Positions 21,871 to 32,324 of a stretch of DNA of 64,000 nucleotides are shown here, in pieces. Below the pieces are notes generated by a model. That model was not told the origin of the DNA, made no database searches, and saw only the letters and a program-made list of their open reading frames with translations. This DNA is from Capra hircus (taxonomy: Eukaryota; Chordata; Mammalia; Artiodactyla; Bovidae). Position numbers and translations under genes: made by a program. The stretch lies in contig NC_030823.1 of assembly GCF_001704415.2 (NCBI RefSeq), positions 76,384,458 through 76,448,457 on the forward strand, in the 5' to 3' direction. The first letter of the stretch is position 1; every line of letters starts with the position of its first letter.

Positions 21871-22028
21871 TTATATATAGCGTGATGAACTATACTCAGT
21901 ATTTTGCAATAATCTATAAAGGAAAAGAATCTGAAAAAGATTCTAAATATATGTAATGAATCACTGTACTGTACACCTGCAACCACTACAACATTGTCGA
22001 TCAGCTATATTTCAATGCCGTATATATA
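21871..22028 (+). repeat. L1 3' end (sense)
   Basis: Sense L1 terminus: CTATACTCAGTATTTTGCAA, GGAAAAGAATCTGAAAAAGA, GAATCACTGTACTGTACACC and CAGCTATATTTCAATG. No poly-A remains; a reverse BovA fragment follows. Confidence 0.82.
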
Positions 22029-22059
22029 AGTACGTGTGTGTGTGTGTGCACGCGCGTGT

Positions 22060-22140
22060 ATGCTTTTTCTTGTCTGACTCTTTGTGGCCCCAAGGACTGT
22101 AGCCTGCCAGACTCCCCTGTCCACGGGATTTTTCAGGCAA

Positions 22141-22145
<5 letters not shown>
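22060..22145 (-). mobile_element. BovA fragment ending in an (AT)n run
   Basis: Reverse BovA from CTTGTCTGACTCTTTGTGGC to TTTTTCAGGCAAGAATA; where normal copies read GAATACTGGAG the sequence instead becomes (AT)n. Confidence 0.85.

Positions 22146-22181
<36 letters not shown>
22143..22181. repeat. (AT)n microsatellite
   Basis: Perfect AT dinucleotide run of 39 nt starting at the truncated BovA GAATA. Confidence 0.97.
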
Positions 22182-22184
<3 letters not shown>

Positions 22185-22695
22185 TAAAAGTTACAGCTCT
22201 GAGTGTGACCCTTAGCTGGATAGTTCAGGCTGAAGCCAGTGCTACCCAAGCAGAAATGGCTGAGAACCCAGCACAGCAGGTGGGAAACCTCAAAGGTTGG
22301 GGTGTGTGAAGTCTGGGGAAAGAGCCTTGAGAAGGAGAGTAAAAACAGATTCAAAGGGGGTTCCCAGGAGAGCCAAGAAACCCTTGTTTCTCGAGCACCT
22401 CCATCCCCAGCAGACCCTCACTGTGGTGTGGAACAGGAAGGGGGAGACATTTTGCACAGCTTGCAGCTTCAGCGTGGGTCACACGTTCTTCCAAGCTGTC
22501 CCCTAAAGCGCCAGGACACACAGGGTGAGAGGCAGAGGGACAAAGCTCCACCATGACCCCGCAGGAATACAAACACCCGCGTTCCCTTAGTATTTGCCAT
22601 TACTTACGGTCCTGCAGAAGCAAGAGCACCTCTGCTTTTCAGATTAGCATGGAAGAAGGGAAGGTGGGAGGAGCTCAGAGTCCCATTTCTTCTTC
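22182..22695. other. unassigned DNA
   Basis: Moderately GC-rich with overlapping chance frames on both strands. No recognised repeat or exon. Confidence 0.45.
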
Positions 22696-22905
22696 TTTTC
22701 TTTTTAAAAAGGTTTACTGGAGCTGTTTTCAGCTATTGTATTGGTTTCTGCTGTACAGCAAAGTGAATCAGCTACAAGTATGCATGTACCCCCTCTTTTA
22801 CGGATTTCCTTCCCATTTAGGACACCACAGAGCCCTGAGCAGAGCTCTCTATGCTGTACACTAGATTCTCATCAGTTATCTAATGTACAGAGTTCTATTT
22901 CTTAT
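22696..22905 (-). repeat. L1 3'-UTR fragment
   Basis: Antisense L1: TTTCTGCTGTACAGCAAAGT, GAATCAGCTACAAGTATGCA, CCCCTCTTTTACGGATTTCC, CACCACAGAGCCCTGAGCAG and TTCTCATCAGTTATCTAATG. Same region as the 20775 copy but extends further. Confidence 0.85.
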
Positions 22906-24138
22906 TCACACCTGTTGTGGGTGTCTTAGATTCAACCACCTGAAATTACACCACCAATATAATTTTAATCATTTTCCCCAAGATCCCATTTTCCACCACC
23001 TCCCTCACATACAGGTCTAAATTTATTGCTCATTCAAATCTATAATTTAAAAATTAAACCTAAAAGGTAAACATTATGTATCATTTAATACCTTGACTCT
23101 GAATTATACTTCAATTTTCTGCTTATATTTTAACTTCTTCTATTTCTGACTATATTTCAGAGTAGTGGAAAAAGAACGGGCTAAATCACTATCCTATATA
23201 TATTTTTCTAATGAATTTTTATAATTCATAAATCAGTGGAAAAACCTTACCAGATATGAGCAAGATATAGTAATCAAAGCATATATTTAATGGCATAGTG
23301 AGAGTTCTAATATTTTGGTATCACAAGTTGATTCAGATATATATATATGTATATATGGCATATATATATATACATATGACATTCATCTCAGAAATTTAAA
23401 TTATAAGGTTCAAAACAAATTGACTTTGCATGCTTAGAATATGCCTTCATAGCTGTGAATCCCATGGGTGATTCCATTTTAATTTTTGTGTAATTTGGAT
23501 GCAAAGAAATTCTAATTGACCTTATCAGTCATAAGGTGCATTTTTTTTTTACACAGTTCCACTAATGTAGCTTTTGATGAGGCCTCCCATTTTTGACAAA
23601 CTAGTAGACTGGCTTGAGATCAAAGTTACCTGAAGCAGACTGTGCAAAGAGTTCCAGACAGACGCAGTGCTGGTGGATGGCCAGTAGCATTTCAATGCCA
23701 CTGATGGCTAATCTGGAGTGTTTCTTATCTCCAGCATACATTTTAGAAAACATATCCCTTTGGTATGTGCTCCTTTATATCTTTGTTACACCAAATAATC
23801 AGTTTCAGAAAGAAAGCTTGTTTTTGTCTAACACTTTTACTATCCTAAAATTAAACTTTTCAAAAGAGAACATCTTAGTGGTAATAAATGCTGAAGAAAA
23901 CTGATTCAAGAACTTATTGGAAAGAAAAAACTGAGAATTGCATGCCCACTTTTACAGCAAATATGATCTGCTAAGCTATACGACTCTGCAGATTATATCC
24001 AATTCTTGATGGATCTTTTACTAATTCCAAGTCTAAACGAAATGTCCAGAAAAATACAGCTTTTCTTTATATAATAACTATACATATTATGAACCAAGAA
24101 TTTTAGATAGTGGATATTTTCATGATAAATTTAATAAT
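22906..24138. other. unassigned AT-rich DNA
   Basis: Contains an imperfect AT-rich simple repeat at 23337-23380. No recognised transposon or exon. Confidence 0.45.
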
Positions 24139-24164
24139 ACATATATATATATATATATATATAT
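24139..24164. repeat. (AT)n microsatellite, left flank of BovA
   Basis: About 24 nt of alternating AT; a shorter run of the same unit (24292-24304) follows the BovA, consistent with the AT array having been the insertion target. Confidence 0.93.
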
Positions 24165-24291
24165 GAGAAGGAAATGGCAACCCACTCCAGTATTCTTGCC
24201 TGGAAAATCCCATGGATGGAGGAGCCTGATGTGCTACAGTTCATGGGGTCACAAAGAGTCAGACACGACTGAGCGACTTCACTCACTCACT
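24165..24291 (+). mobile_element. solo BovA monomer inserted in an AT array
   Basis: Single BovA unit from GAGAAGGAAATGGCAACCC to GAGCGACTTCACTCACTCAC, without tRNA head or second monomer. Low divergence by eye. TATATA sequence lies on both sides. Confidence 0.9.
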
Positions 24292-24304
24292 CATATATAT
24301 ATGT

Positions 24305-27300
24305 ATGTTCCAATAATGATGCTTTATTCAAGTGACAAGGAAAATAAATTTAGCATCATCCTCTTCCATCTGAATTCAGCCAGTATGCTAAATCTTGGTG
24401 CATTTTTAACCGATAAATAGCTTTCCTGCTAGTTGAGAGACTATGGAAGTGCCTGAGAACTTAAAAAAAATGAATTATAATGAAATGGCAGAAACGGTCA
24501 TCTTAAATAATTTGCACTGAGGGTTAACTCTGCAGCTATATTAATATTAGTAAAAATGAAATATCTTTGATTCGTTTAGATTGGCTGGTAAGATGCAAAC
24601 ACAAAGACAAAACTGAGGCAAGGAGGCTCACAATGCCTCCACTATTTCTCCACTGGCCCTTCCTCTGCACATGGTCAATTAGAATTGAAAATCCTGTGCT
24701 GATTTCATTCGCTGGAATTTTTAAACAGGTCAGGAAGAAAGATGTTATTGAAAGGAAAATCTCATCTAAATAAGAAAGGAGCGCAGGGCCATCTGGTCTT
24801 AGCCATACATATAAAAAGTTATTTCAGCTGAACTGCAGGACTGATGCTTCAAAAGGTGTGCCAAAAATCAACCCCAAATCTGTTTACTGTAAAATGTCCC
24901 CAGCGTTCCTCCTTAAGCCTCCAAATATGCGATACACAGCTCATTTCCTATCTGTGATTCATGAGCCGCTCTGACCCCAGCGCCTCCCTGAGCTTCCCAG
25001 GGTCTCAGGCAGTAGCAGGGTGCTCAATCACTCTTCAGACACATCTCCCTCGTGGGGTATCCACAGGGCCGTGGACCTCGTGAAAATGGTGAAAATGACT
25101 TTGATAGTTTTCCCTCAAACGGATTTAGAGTGCAGCCTGCATGGAGGCTTGGAAGGCTAAAACCTGAGGCTTGGAGCAACCAACCAAACCAGTTCCCCTT
25201 CTTTCCTCCTTGAGGCTGGTGGTGGGCTCCTGTGCAGTTCCTGCGCGGTGCCCGGCTGGGCATCCACTCAGAACGCTTCCAAGCCCTATGCCTGAAAGCT
25301 TAGCTTGAAAACAACAAAACAAAACCCAAATTTCTCTTTTCATGAAAAGAAATTATGAATGTGAGTCCACTTTCAGAAATCATCTTCCTAATGGTAAGAA
25401 ACAGAAAAGGTTTAAAAAATATGGTTTTTGCTGTTTGCCAAGTAAGAGTCCTGTGTTTCAATATAATAAAAATATTTTTGATATGAGGCATTTGCAAGAA
25501 TTATACCATCAATACCTTCATTTAACCAGTATCTGAGCACAGACTTAGTTAGCTGGCATCACCACCCAAATTTCATTGTCTTAAAATGTTAATAAACTGA
25601 CTCAAGAACATCTTTAAGACTCTGTTTATAACAATACCATTTTAATAATTATTTTTTGCCATAAGACTATGGCAAAATATGCCCTTTACATCAACTATAC
25701 GCGCTACATGCAGGTCCAAAAATACAGGATTATAACATCAACACACGTTACACAAGATTACAGGTTTCAACTAGTCTTTTGAGAAATAATTGAATTAGGT
25801 ATATTCTATTCCAAGAAACACAAGAATCCTGATAAATCCCTGACATCAGATGTCATTGATTGTTTTTGTATATTTACTATGTTTGTTCTGCCATTTCAAA
25901 TAAATCATTACTATTGTGTGAGAGGAATCAGCTGTCCTATAGTAAATTGTTCTTTCTCTGTTATGCTCTGAAAAACCATTTGTTCTTGAATTGGCGTTAC
26001 GTAGTTCAACTGTTTCAATCAAGTCCATTATCTTCTTTTCTTTGCAAGATGACTTTTTAGTAACGTGTATTCCCAGCAGGCCATGCTATGTTTTGCTTTT
26101 AGAAAGTAGGTGAAATTTAAATCCAACTATTTGCTTGTTTTTTAATCTTTGATAAAAACAATTCTATAATTCATCCTCAGGCAAGAATGTTGGGAGATCC
26201 GTTTATGTAAAAATTATGGAGTCAGGTCCAAGAATTTCTCAGAAAAGTTATTTATTAGTTCACACTGGAGCTTTACCCCGCAGAATGTCACCTAACTTGT
26301 GGAGCTTGCTCGTTCTAACTACAAAATGTGTTAGTTCTTTAGGCTGTATACTTTTATCAATAATAGTAACATGAAAGCAAAAAAGAACGAGACACCTTTT
26401 CACTTGTTTCGAAAGAATCACATGTCCCAGCAACAAAATGAATCTCATTAATCTGTGCTAAATAATTACTGCCGTTCATGTACATGCAATTCGCAAATCT
26501 TTCAAAGTTAACCCTTTTTTAGTGTGCAAGAAATAAGCATTAAGAGAAAATTCCAAAATTAAGAAAATAACATGTCAAATACTCAGTATATAAGAACGGG
26601 TAATATACCCGGTCATTCTATATTAATGAAGATTAATTTAAACTGCAGACCAAAACTTGGTAATTAAGAGACGTTATGTATACAGTTGTTCTGTTTGCGT
26701 TTCAGATATGGCAATGTGCTTTGGTAAAATTATGAAACTTTGTTCTATTTGAGTTCAGTAAAATAAAATCATGTACTTAAATATACACATCATTAAAAAT
26801 CTGTGAACAGTTGCTTGCTGAGTAACTGTATAGTGTAAGGCCCATAAAATAGACTTGAAAATAAATACAAATGCTGTACCAGCCCGCAAAATTCTAACCC
26901 ACCTATCATCTACCACAAAGTACACAAACAGCGCGTTACTTCTAAAAAATCATTTGTATGGGTTCTTCCCTCTCGCCATAAGTAAATAGCAAAAATGATT
27001 GATTAGGTGACAAAAATTTGAGTAGCAAATAAAAATCACCAAGTCACAACAGATATCAGAACCGCAGCATTTTTATCCACATGATTTCAAAATGCTCCAC
27101 GTTTCCACACCCTATTGACATCATTGAAATTCAGCCACCTCTGAAATGTTCAGCCAGCATGTTAATCAGGCTGCCCAGGGTCAGGAAACTCTGCCTGACT
27201 GCATGTATCTTGATGAATATGGCCATCCCACCCCACAGCACATCTTCAAAAGAAAGATAGTTGCAAATAAAATGGTCCTTTCCTGTGGGTGTCGGTTAAC

Positions 27301-27470
27301 CCCACAAACAGGAGAACTTCCTATGGGCACAAACCCAGCAGACATTGGTGATTAGGTGATTGAAAATGTTGCCCACAAAGGTGAAATTTTATATGTGATG
27401 ACATCACCGGCAAACCTGGGTTTCTTTGCGATAGAATGATATACGTGCCTGGCTGAGTGTGTCTCTGGGA
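24305..27470. other. repeat-free unassigned DNA (first part of a 6.8-kb block)
   Basis: No LINE, SINE or LTR that I can recognise over 3.2 kb. 26880-27100 contains TGATTGATTAGG at about 26996-27007, of the PBX/HOX-like TGATTGAT type, and other strings that look constrained, but conservation cannot be measured here. No exon recognised. Confidence 0.5.
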
Positions 27471-27512
27471 GTGAGTGTGTGTGTGTGTGTGCGTGCATGA
27501 GAGAGAGAGAGA
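27471..27512. repeat. (TG)n then (GA)n microsatellite
   Basis: Compound run of GTGTGT followed by GCGTGCAT and GAGAGA units. Confidence 0.93.
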
Positions 27513-27660
27513 TGCTTAAAGAACAGCATCATCAGAAACCAGTATAACCTTCTGCAAGGTTTGCAAGAAATCTTTCCACAGACCTTTGACTTTCTCCAGA
27601 TTGCATACAGCTCAAGTTCATTCAGAAATGCATTTCCCCCCCGCACCAACAAACCGCGTT

Positions 27661-28080
27661 TTGTTTTGTGAGCACCGCTGTGAATCCTAAAATATCCCCG
27701 TGGGTCTGTGGAGATGCGATTTCTGTACCAAATGAGGCGTGGGCGTCTATGGAATAGGGTGTGGGAGTTAGGAGGGTCCCTGGGGGACGTGCATGGGCTC
27801 CGAGAAGACCTCTTGGTCTTAGAGGCAAGGAAGGGGTTAAAAAATCGAGGCCGTCTGGGGTAGGAGAAAGGGGATATTGTTGTCTTTAATCTTTCCGCAG
27901 TCTGTCTAAGACTTCCATCCCAGATCTGCAGAGCAGTGGGATAGGTCGGGCATGCACTGCACGCAGGCTCCTTGATTGTAGCGGGGGACCTGGCTGCGAT
28001 CCAGACAGGCCGGGCTCTGTTGATCATTATGTCTGGCCTTCAGGTGTCTCGGCGCACAGTGGGCGGCGGTGGGGGAGGTG
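27661..28080. promoter_or_regulatory. small CpG-island-like segment in non-repeat DNA
   Basis: Hand count over these 420 bp: 149 G, 85 C, 19 CpG. G+C is about 56% and observed/expected CpG about 0.63, so it narrowly meets the classical island criteria, in a neighbourhood that is otherwise AT-rich and CpG-poor. No young SINE accounts for the CpGs. There is no TATA or obvious first exon; a polypyrimidine-AG string ends at 27900. A 207-codon minus-strand frame (27404-28027) overlaps it but extends into the TG/GA microsatellite and looks like chance. A promoter, enhancer or non-coding RNA start are possible; none is shown. Confidence 0.45.
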
Positions 28081-28189
28081 TGGATAACAGGAGCAGACAA
28101 AGAAAAAAAATGGTGTATTTAAAAAAGATGATGTGAAAATGTGTGTCCAAGTCCTCTTAAAAAAAAAAAAATGACTCCTACCGTCTTGG

Positions 28190-28410
28190 ACTTTTATAAT
28201 TAGAACACTCGCTGGGCTCTGGTAGATCTCTTTAAGCCATAATTAGTTATGTCTGGAGCCTTTGAATAATTCCCTTCCGTAATTGATGGAGTTAATATTC
28301 TCTTTCAAAAATCAGGAGGATGGGGCTTTCTCACAAACTCCCTTTGGGCTGGAGGTTCTGCCGGTCCGAGTCTTCATCAGCGAAAAATCACATTGATGTG
28401 ATTGACCTTT
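28190..28410. promoter_or_regulatory. candidate enhancer: homeodomain/PBX-type motif cluster
   Basis: TAATTA at 28197-28202 and 28240-28245, TAATTG at 28280-28285, a further GTTAAT at 28290, and TGATTGAC (PBX/HOX-like) at 28399-28406, all in non-repeat DNA directly downstream of the CpG-rich segment. Motifs this short occur by chance in AT-rich DNA; the call rests on the clustering and the repeat-free context. Confidence 0.3.
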
Positions 28411-29049
28411 TAATTTCTTGGGAGACTTAGCGTATAACTTTTTAAGGATTTGGATGCTTCTAGAAGTGCGGTCATAGTGCCTGGTTGGATTGCCCTCACT
28501 GGATGTAAAAAAGCAAGCAGGAGTGCAGGATCATTCCTCCCCATTTGTTTCTAATTAGTTTATAAATAAAAAAGGTGCTTTGTATGTGGCTTCTGCTTGA
28601 AACTCCATCAAAAAAAAAAAAATCTTACCACGAATATGACTTAGATGCTAACCGTACCCTTGCGTGCTAGTCAAAAGAAATCCCAAATTACTTTATTCTT
28701 TAAGCATTCTTCTATAAAGCAGCTTCCGCATGCTTCCTCCCCACCCCCACATCCTCCACCCTGTTAGGAATTAAAAAAAAAAAAAAATCCTTATACACGG
28801 AAGCCTGGATCCCTGGACAGAAAGCTGTCTTTCTCGTCTGTCTTCACACTGGCCACTTTCAGCAGTCTTCCCCTTGTGCCCGGACTTGATTTCACAATTT
28901 GTGGACGAAAACCCTGAGACCAGTTCAGTCTCTATCACGACGAGAACATGAAAAGTGGTGGTTAAAAAATAAATAGAAAGAAAGCCCTGGCTTGAAGCCA
29001 TTGTTCAGAATTTAAGAGCTATTTGCCCCCAAGTGTCTAAGCCGTCTTT
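28411..29049. other. unassigned repeat-free DNA
   Basis: Contains A-runs near 28609 and 28772. No recognised transposon or exon. Confidence 0.45.
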
Positions 29050-29165
29050 CATAGCTAATTATAATAACTGTCAGATGTCTGGAGAGTGGATGGTACCCTC
29101 ATCTGCGGAGTCAGCAAAGTTTGTCTTTTATTTTTCTTGGGGACAGATCAAATCTGATTAGGCTT
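29050..29165. promoter_or_regulatory. candidate enhancer: TAATTA, CTGTCA, E-box and TCF-like motifs
   Basis: TAATTA at 29056-29061, CTGTCA (TALE/MEIS-like) at 29068-29073 overlapping CAGATG (E-box, 29072-29077), a second E-box CATCTG at 29100-29105, AGATCAAA (TCF/LEF-like) at 29145-29152 and GATTA at 29156. Motif order is seen; any regulatory function is inference. Confidence 0.28.
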
Positions 29166-30049
29166 TAAGAGCGAAAAGAAGAGAAGTGAGTACATACGTG
29201 TGTGCCTTCATTTTTTTTTTTCTTATGAACAAAGCAGCGTGCTGGAGCGATGTTTCGAGGGGCAGTCTCCTGCAGCTACTCTTGGAATGCCTGACTTTTA
29301 TTTTTCATTCTTTCCCTTTCACAGAATCCAGCATGCAACAATTGTTTCTGAAACCTTTCCCTGCCAGCTGAATAGCCTTCTAGACACACATCAAAGAGTA
29401 GCTCAGAAAAAAAAAAATCTTCACATATCGGATGCTTATGACAAAACTATTTTCGTCAACACACTGGATAGAGAGAAATGGATACTCACCATTTCCAAAC
29501 GGTTATCTGTGCTGGTTCCACGTCCCTGGAGGCACGGCAGAGGCGGTGGCCAGACTGTCTGTCCTGCAGGTGCAGAGTCCTGGGGTCCAGGCAGGAGGGG
29601 GATAGCCAAGTGTTTCCAAAGTCCCTCGGAACTCAGGCACTTGTGCACAGGCATCTCTGGCGGCTCTGAAGCCTGTACTATCTGCAGTTCTGAATTGAAC
29701 TAGATTACAGCCCATGTGAAAGGCAGGGGCAGCGAGTCATGTGGGGGACACACAGCTACCCTATTGGCCACCGGGAGCTAGCTTAGGCATTCTGCCTTCT
29801 CCTCCATTGGTGAATAGTTAAAAATGAAAGCATCTGAGTCGTCCTCTCCAGCTTATTTGTCCTTTATGTGTGCAGGAATGACTGTAGGGTTTCACAGTGA
29901 CAGAACTCGTTAAGGAAGCCACTGAAGTCATCCTTCAGAGGCTGCTGGGAGGGGTCTGGAAGCCCAGCATTTTCACGATGTTTTTGCCCTTTATATCCCC
30001 CTGTCCTGCAGTTCTGTCTGTGATTTGCTTGTTTGCCTGTCAGGAAAAC
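29166..30049. other. unassigned repeat-free DNA
   Basis: GC content rises at 29500-29700, giving a 167-codon plus-strand frame (29200-29703) overlapped by minus-strand frames. No domain seen. T10 run near 29212. Confidence 0.45.
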
Positions 30050-30233
30050 GTGTGTGTGTGTGTGTGTGTCTGTGTGTGTGTGTCTGTGTGTGTGTGTGTG
30101 TGTGTGTCTGTGTGTGTGTCTGTGTGTCTGTGTGTCTGTGTGTGTGTGTCTGTGTGTGTGTGTGTGTGTGTGTCTGTGTGTGTGTCTGTGTGTGTGTGTG
30201 TGTGTGTGTCTGTGTCTGTGTGTGCGTGTGTGT
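30050..30233. repeat. compound (TG)n/(TC TG)n microsatellite, about 184 bp
   Basis: Alternating TGTG with periodic TC interruptions (TGTGTCTGTG). It explains the cysteine/valine-rich plus-strand and threonine/histidine-rich minus-strand open frames. Long alternating purine-pyrimidine tracts of this kind can adopt Z-DNA. Confidence 0.98.
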
Positions 30234-31077
30234 TTTCCCTGGTTAACTTTGGACATGACAGAAGGTAAATGTTCATCTCATTTCTCTGCTGAACTCAGTT
30301 GTATTTGGAAGCACAAAACCAATTTTTCTTCAATGATGAATTCTCAGAGTTGATTTTGATGTTGAAAGAAGCTTAATTGCAGTTCTCAACAGCCTAAATT
30401 GTCCATTAGTGACACTCAGGAATGGAGTAAACGTTTTTGAGTGGCTGTTACAGTCTGGAGAAGTTGTGGGGGTGGGGGATTATTAAAAGCTAACAATATC
30501 AAAGAAGCTTCAGCTAAGCAGGGAAGGAACATGATCCTTTTTCCAAAACCATTCCTTCATTTACTTTTTTGGATAATGCAAAATGAGCATCTAATGGGCA
30601 GGCAGAAGGTACTCTTCAGTTATCCCAGCATTATTTAATTCAGCGGATCCCTAAAACTCTCCAGTGCCTTTGTAAAGATTTAAGGGGGGGTTCCCTTATA
30701 GAACGTGACATCACACCCTACCGTCCCAGGGTGAGAAGGTGAGCTCTCACGGACTGCACCCCGCTACTCATTTTCCTGGATTCAGGATCCACAGACCTGT
30801 GTACAGCATGAAAGGGGACGACAGAGCGAGCAGTACCCGGGGGCTTTTCCTTGCAAACCTACGAAGAGCCGGTCACTCTTGTTTGGCTGCTACAGCAGCT
30901 CACAGGGTCAGCTTTATTACTTTCATTTCTCAGAGGCAAGAACAGACTCAGATGCTTTATAACCACGGAGTGCTTGATGAGAATCCCTGTTGGAGTGACC
31001 CCATGTCAGCTTTGTCAACGAGAGATGTTGCCCTCTTAAATATTAACAGTGGTCCTCCCTTGCAGGCACCTTCCTGT
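30234..31077. other. unassigned DNA
   Basis: No recognised transposon. Contains a GTGGGGGTGGGGG stretch near 30466. The 134-codon frame 30739-31143 runs into MIR sequence and has no recognisable domain. Confidence 0.45.
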
Positions 31078-31146
31078 TGTGCGTGCCGGGTAACGTGCCA
31101 AGCACCTCACATCACCTTGTTCCATCCTTACAATGACCAGTGAGGT
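31078..31146 (+). repeat. MIR relic, part 1
   Basis: GTGCCGGGTAACGTGCCAAG, CACCTCACATCACCTTGTTCC and ATCCTTACAATGACCAG correspond to the MIR 3' core. It continues past the Bov-tA that splits it. Confidence 0.55.
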
Positions 31147-31349
31147 GTGATGTGTTCAGTCGCTCAGTCGTGTCTGACTCTTTGCGACCCCTAGCCCACC
31201 AGGCTCCTCTGCTCATGGAATTCTCCATGCAAGAATACTGGAGTGGGTGGCCATGCCCTCCTCTTCCAGGGCATCTTCCCCACCCAGGGATCAAACCTAG
31301 GTGTTCTGCATTGCAGGCGCCATCTTTACCACTGAGCCCCCAGGGAAGG
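31147..31349 (-). mobile_element. Bov-tA SINE splitting a MIR
   Basis: Reverse orientation, from the GTTCAGTCGCTCAGTCGTGT 3' end to a CCACTGAGCCCCCAGGGAAG head; a short deletion removes the ATGGACTGTAG region near 31190. Target duplication CCAGTGAGGT (31137-31146) / CCAGCGAGGT (31350-31359), one C/T difference at what is a CpG in the right copy. Confidence 0.9.
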
Positions 31350-31420
31350 CCAGCGAGGTAGCTCTCCTGTTGTCTCAGTATCAGACAAGCGGAGATGAGG
31401 ATGATGCTGGGTTATAAAGT
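31350..31420 (+). repeat. MIR relic, part 2
   Basis: GCGAGGTAGCTCTCCTGTTG, TCTCAGTATCAGACAAG resumes the MIR order (GTGAGGTAGG..TTTTACAGATGAGG in typical copies) exactly where part 1 stops. Confidence 0.5.
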
Positions 31421-32075
31421 GGGGGATTGGTGGCACTATTCAAGCTGGCTCTCCTCCAGTTTATACACCACACGAATTCTCATCAGGGTGTTGAATACAT
31501 TTTATTAATTCCCTTTCTGGTGTAGCACATTTGAGTATTTCATGTGTATGGAGAATATGCACTGTAGTCATCCAAGCGTGTTCAGTTCAGACCTACACAT
31601 TACTGTTAAGTGACTGTACGCTGGCTTTAGTGGAACAGCTGAGGAGGCATGTTCGCCTTTGGGCCCCCTCGAAAGGCCTCAAATGTCCTGCAACAAAAGA
31701 AGCTCCCACGTTTATCGAAGGAACAAATTTACCCAGGATATCAGTCTGGGCCTTCATGTCCTACAACTAGTCTAGAGTTTGAAACCCATCAAATTGTAGG
31801 ATAAGGCAAACCCTGGATCCTTTTCCAAGTAGGGTTGCAAGTTCCACTTCAGCCAAGGAAACACTGAGGGCCCTTGTGGAGTTTCCTGAATGTGTCCCCC
31901 GCTGCAGCCCAATCATACGAAGTAAAGGAGACTTCCATTCAGACTGCCCGGCCTTGGGGGATCTGTTTGGAGGCTGGAGGTCATCACTTAGCATGTTCAC
32001 CTGTACTCTCGAATATATGGATATATGCCATCGCCCAGAGCAAAGGACTGCAGGCTAGGTTAATCATAGGTGAGT
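31421..32075. other. unassigned DNA
   Basis: No recognised repeat or exon. Confidence 0.45.
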
Positions 32076-32087
32076 AGGTGGAATTAG

Positions 32088-32312
32088 GGGCTTCCCAGGT
32101 GGGCACTGGAGGTAAAGAATCCGCCTGCCAATGCAGGAGACATAAGAGACATGAGTTCAGCCCCTGGGTCAGGAAGATTCCCCTGGAGGAAGGCATGGCA
32201 ACCCACTCCAGTATTCTTGCCTGGAGAATCTCAGGGGCAGAGGAGCCTGGAGGGCTGCAGTCCATGGGGTCGCAAGGAGTCAGACACAACTGGAGCGACT
32301 TAGCACACACAC
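32088..32312 (+). mobile_element. Bov-tA SINE with perfect 12-bp target duplication
   Basis: GGGCTTCCCAGGTGGGCACT head through a full BovA body to a CACACAC tail. AGGTGGAATTAG is present at 32076-32087 and 32313-32324 with no mismatch, so boundaries are exact and the insertion is comparatively young. Confidence 0.97.
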
Positions 32313-32324
32313 AGGTGGAATTAG

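Noticed and set aside
29200..29703. 167-codon plus-strand frame
   Set aside because: Overlapped by three minus-strand frames, no domain, no splice context; best explained by local G+C content.
29864..30256. Histidine/threonine-rich frame on the minus strand and cysteine/valine-rich frames on the plus strand
   Set aside because: Translation of the TG microsatellite in alternate frames.
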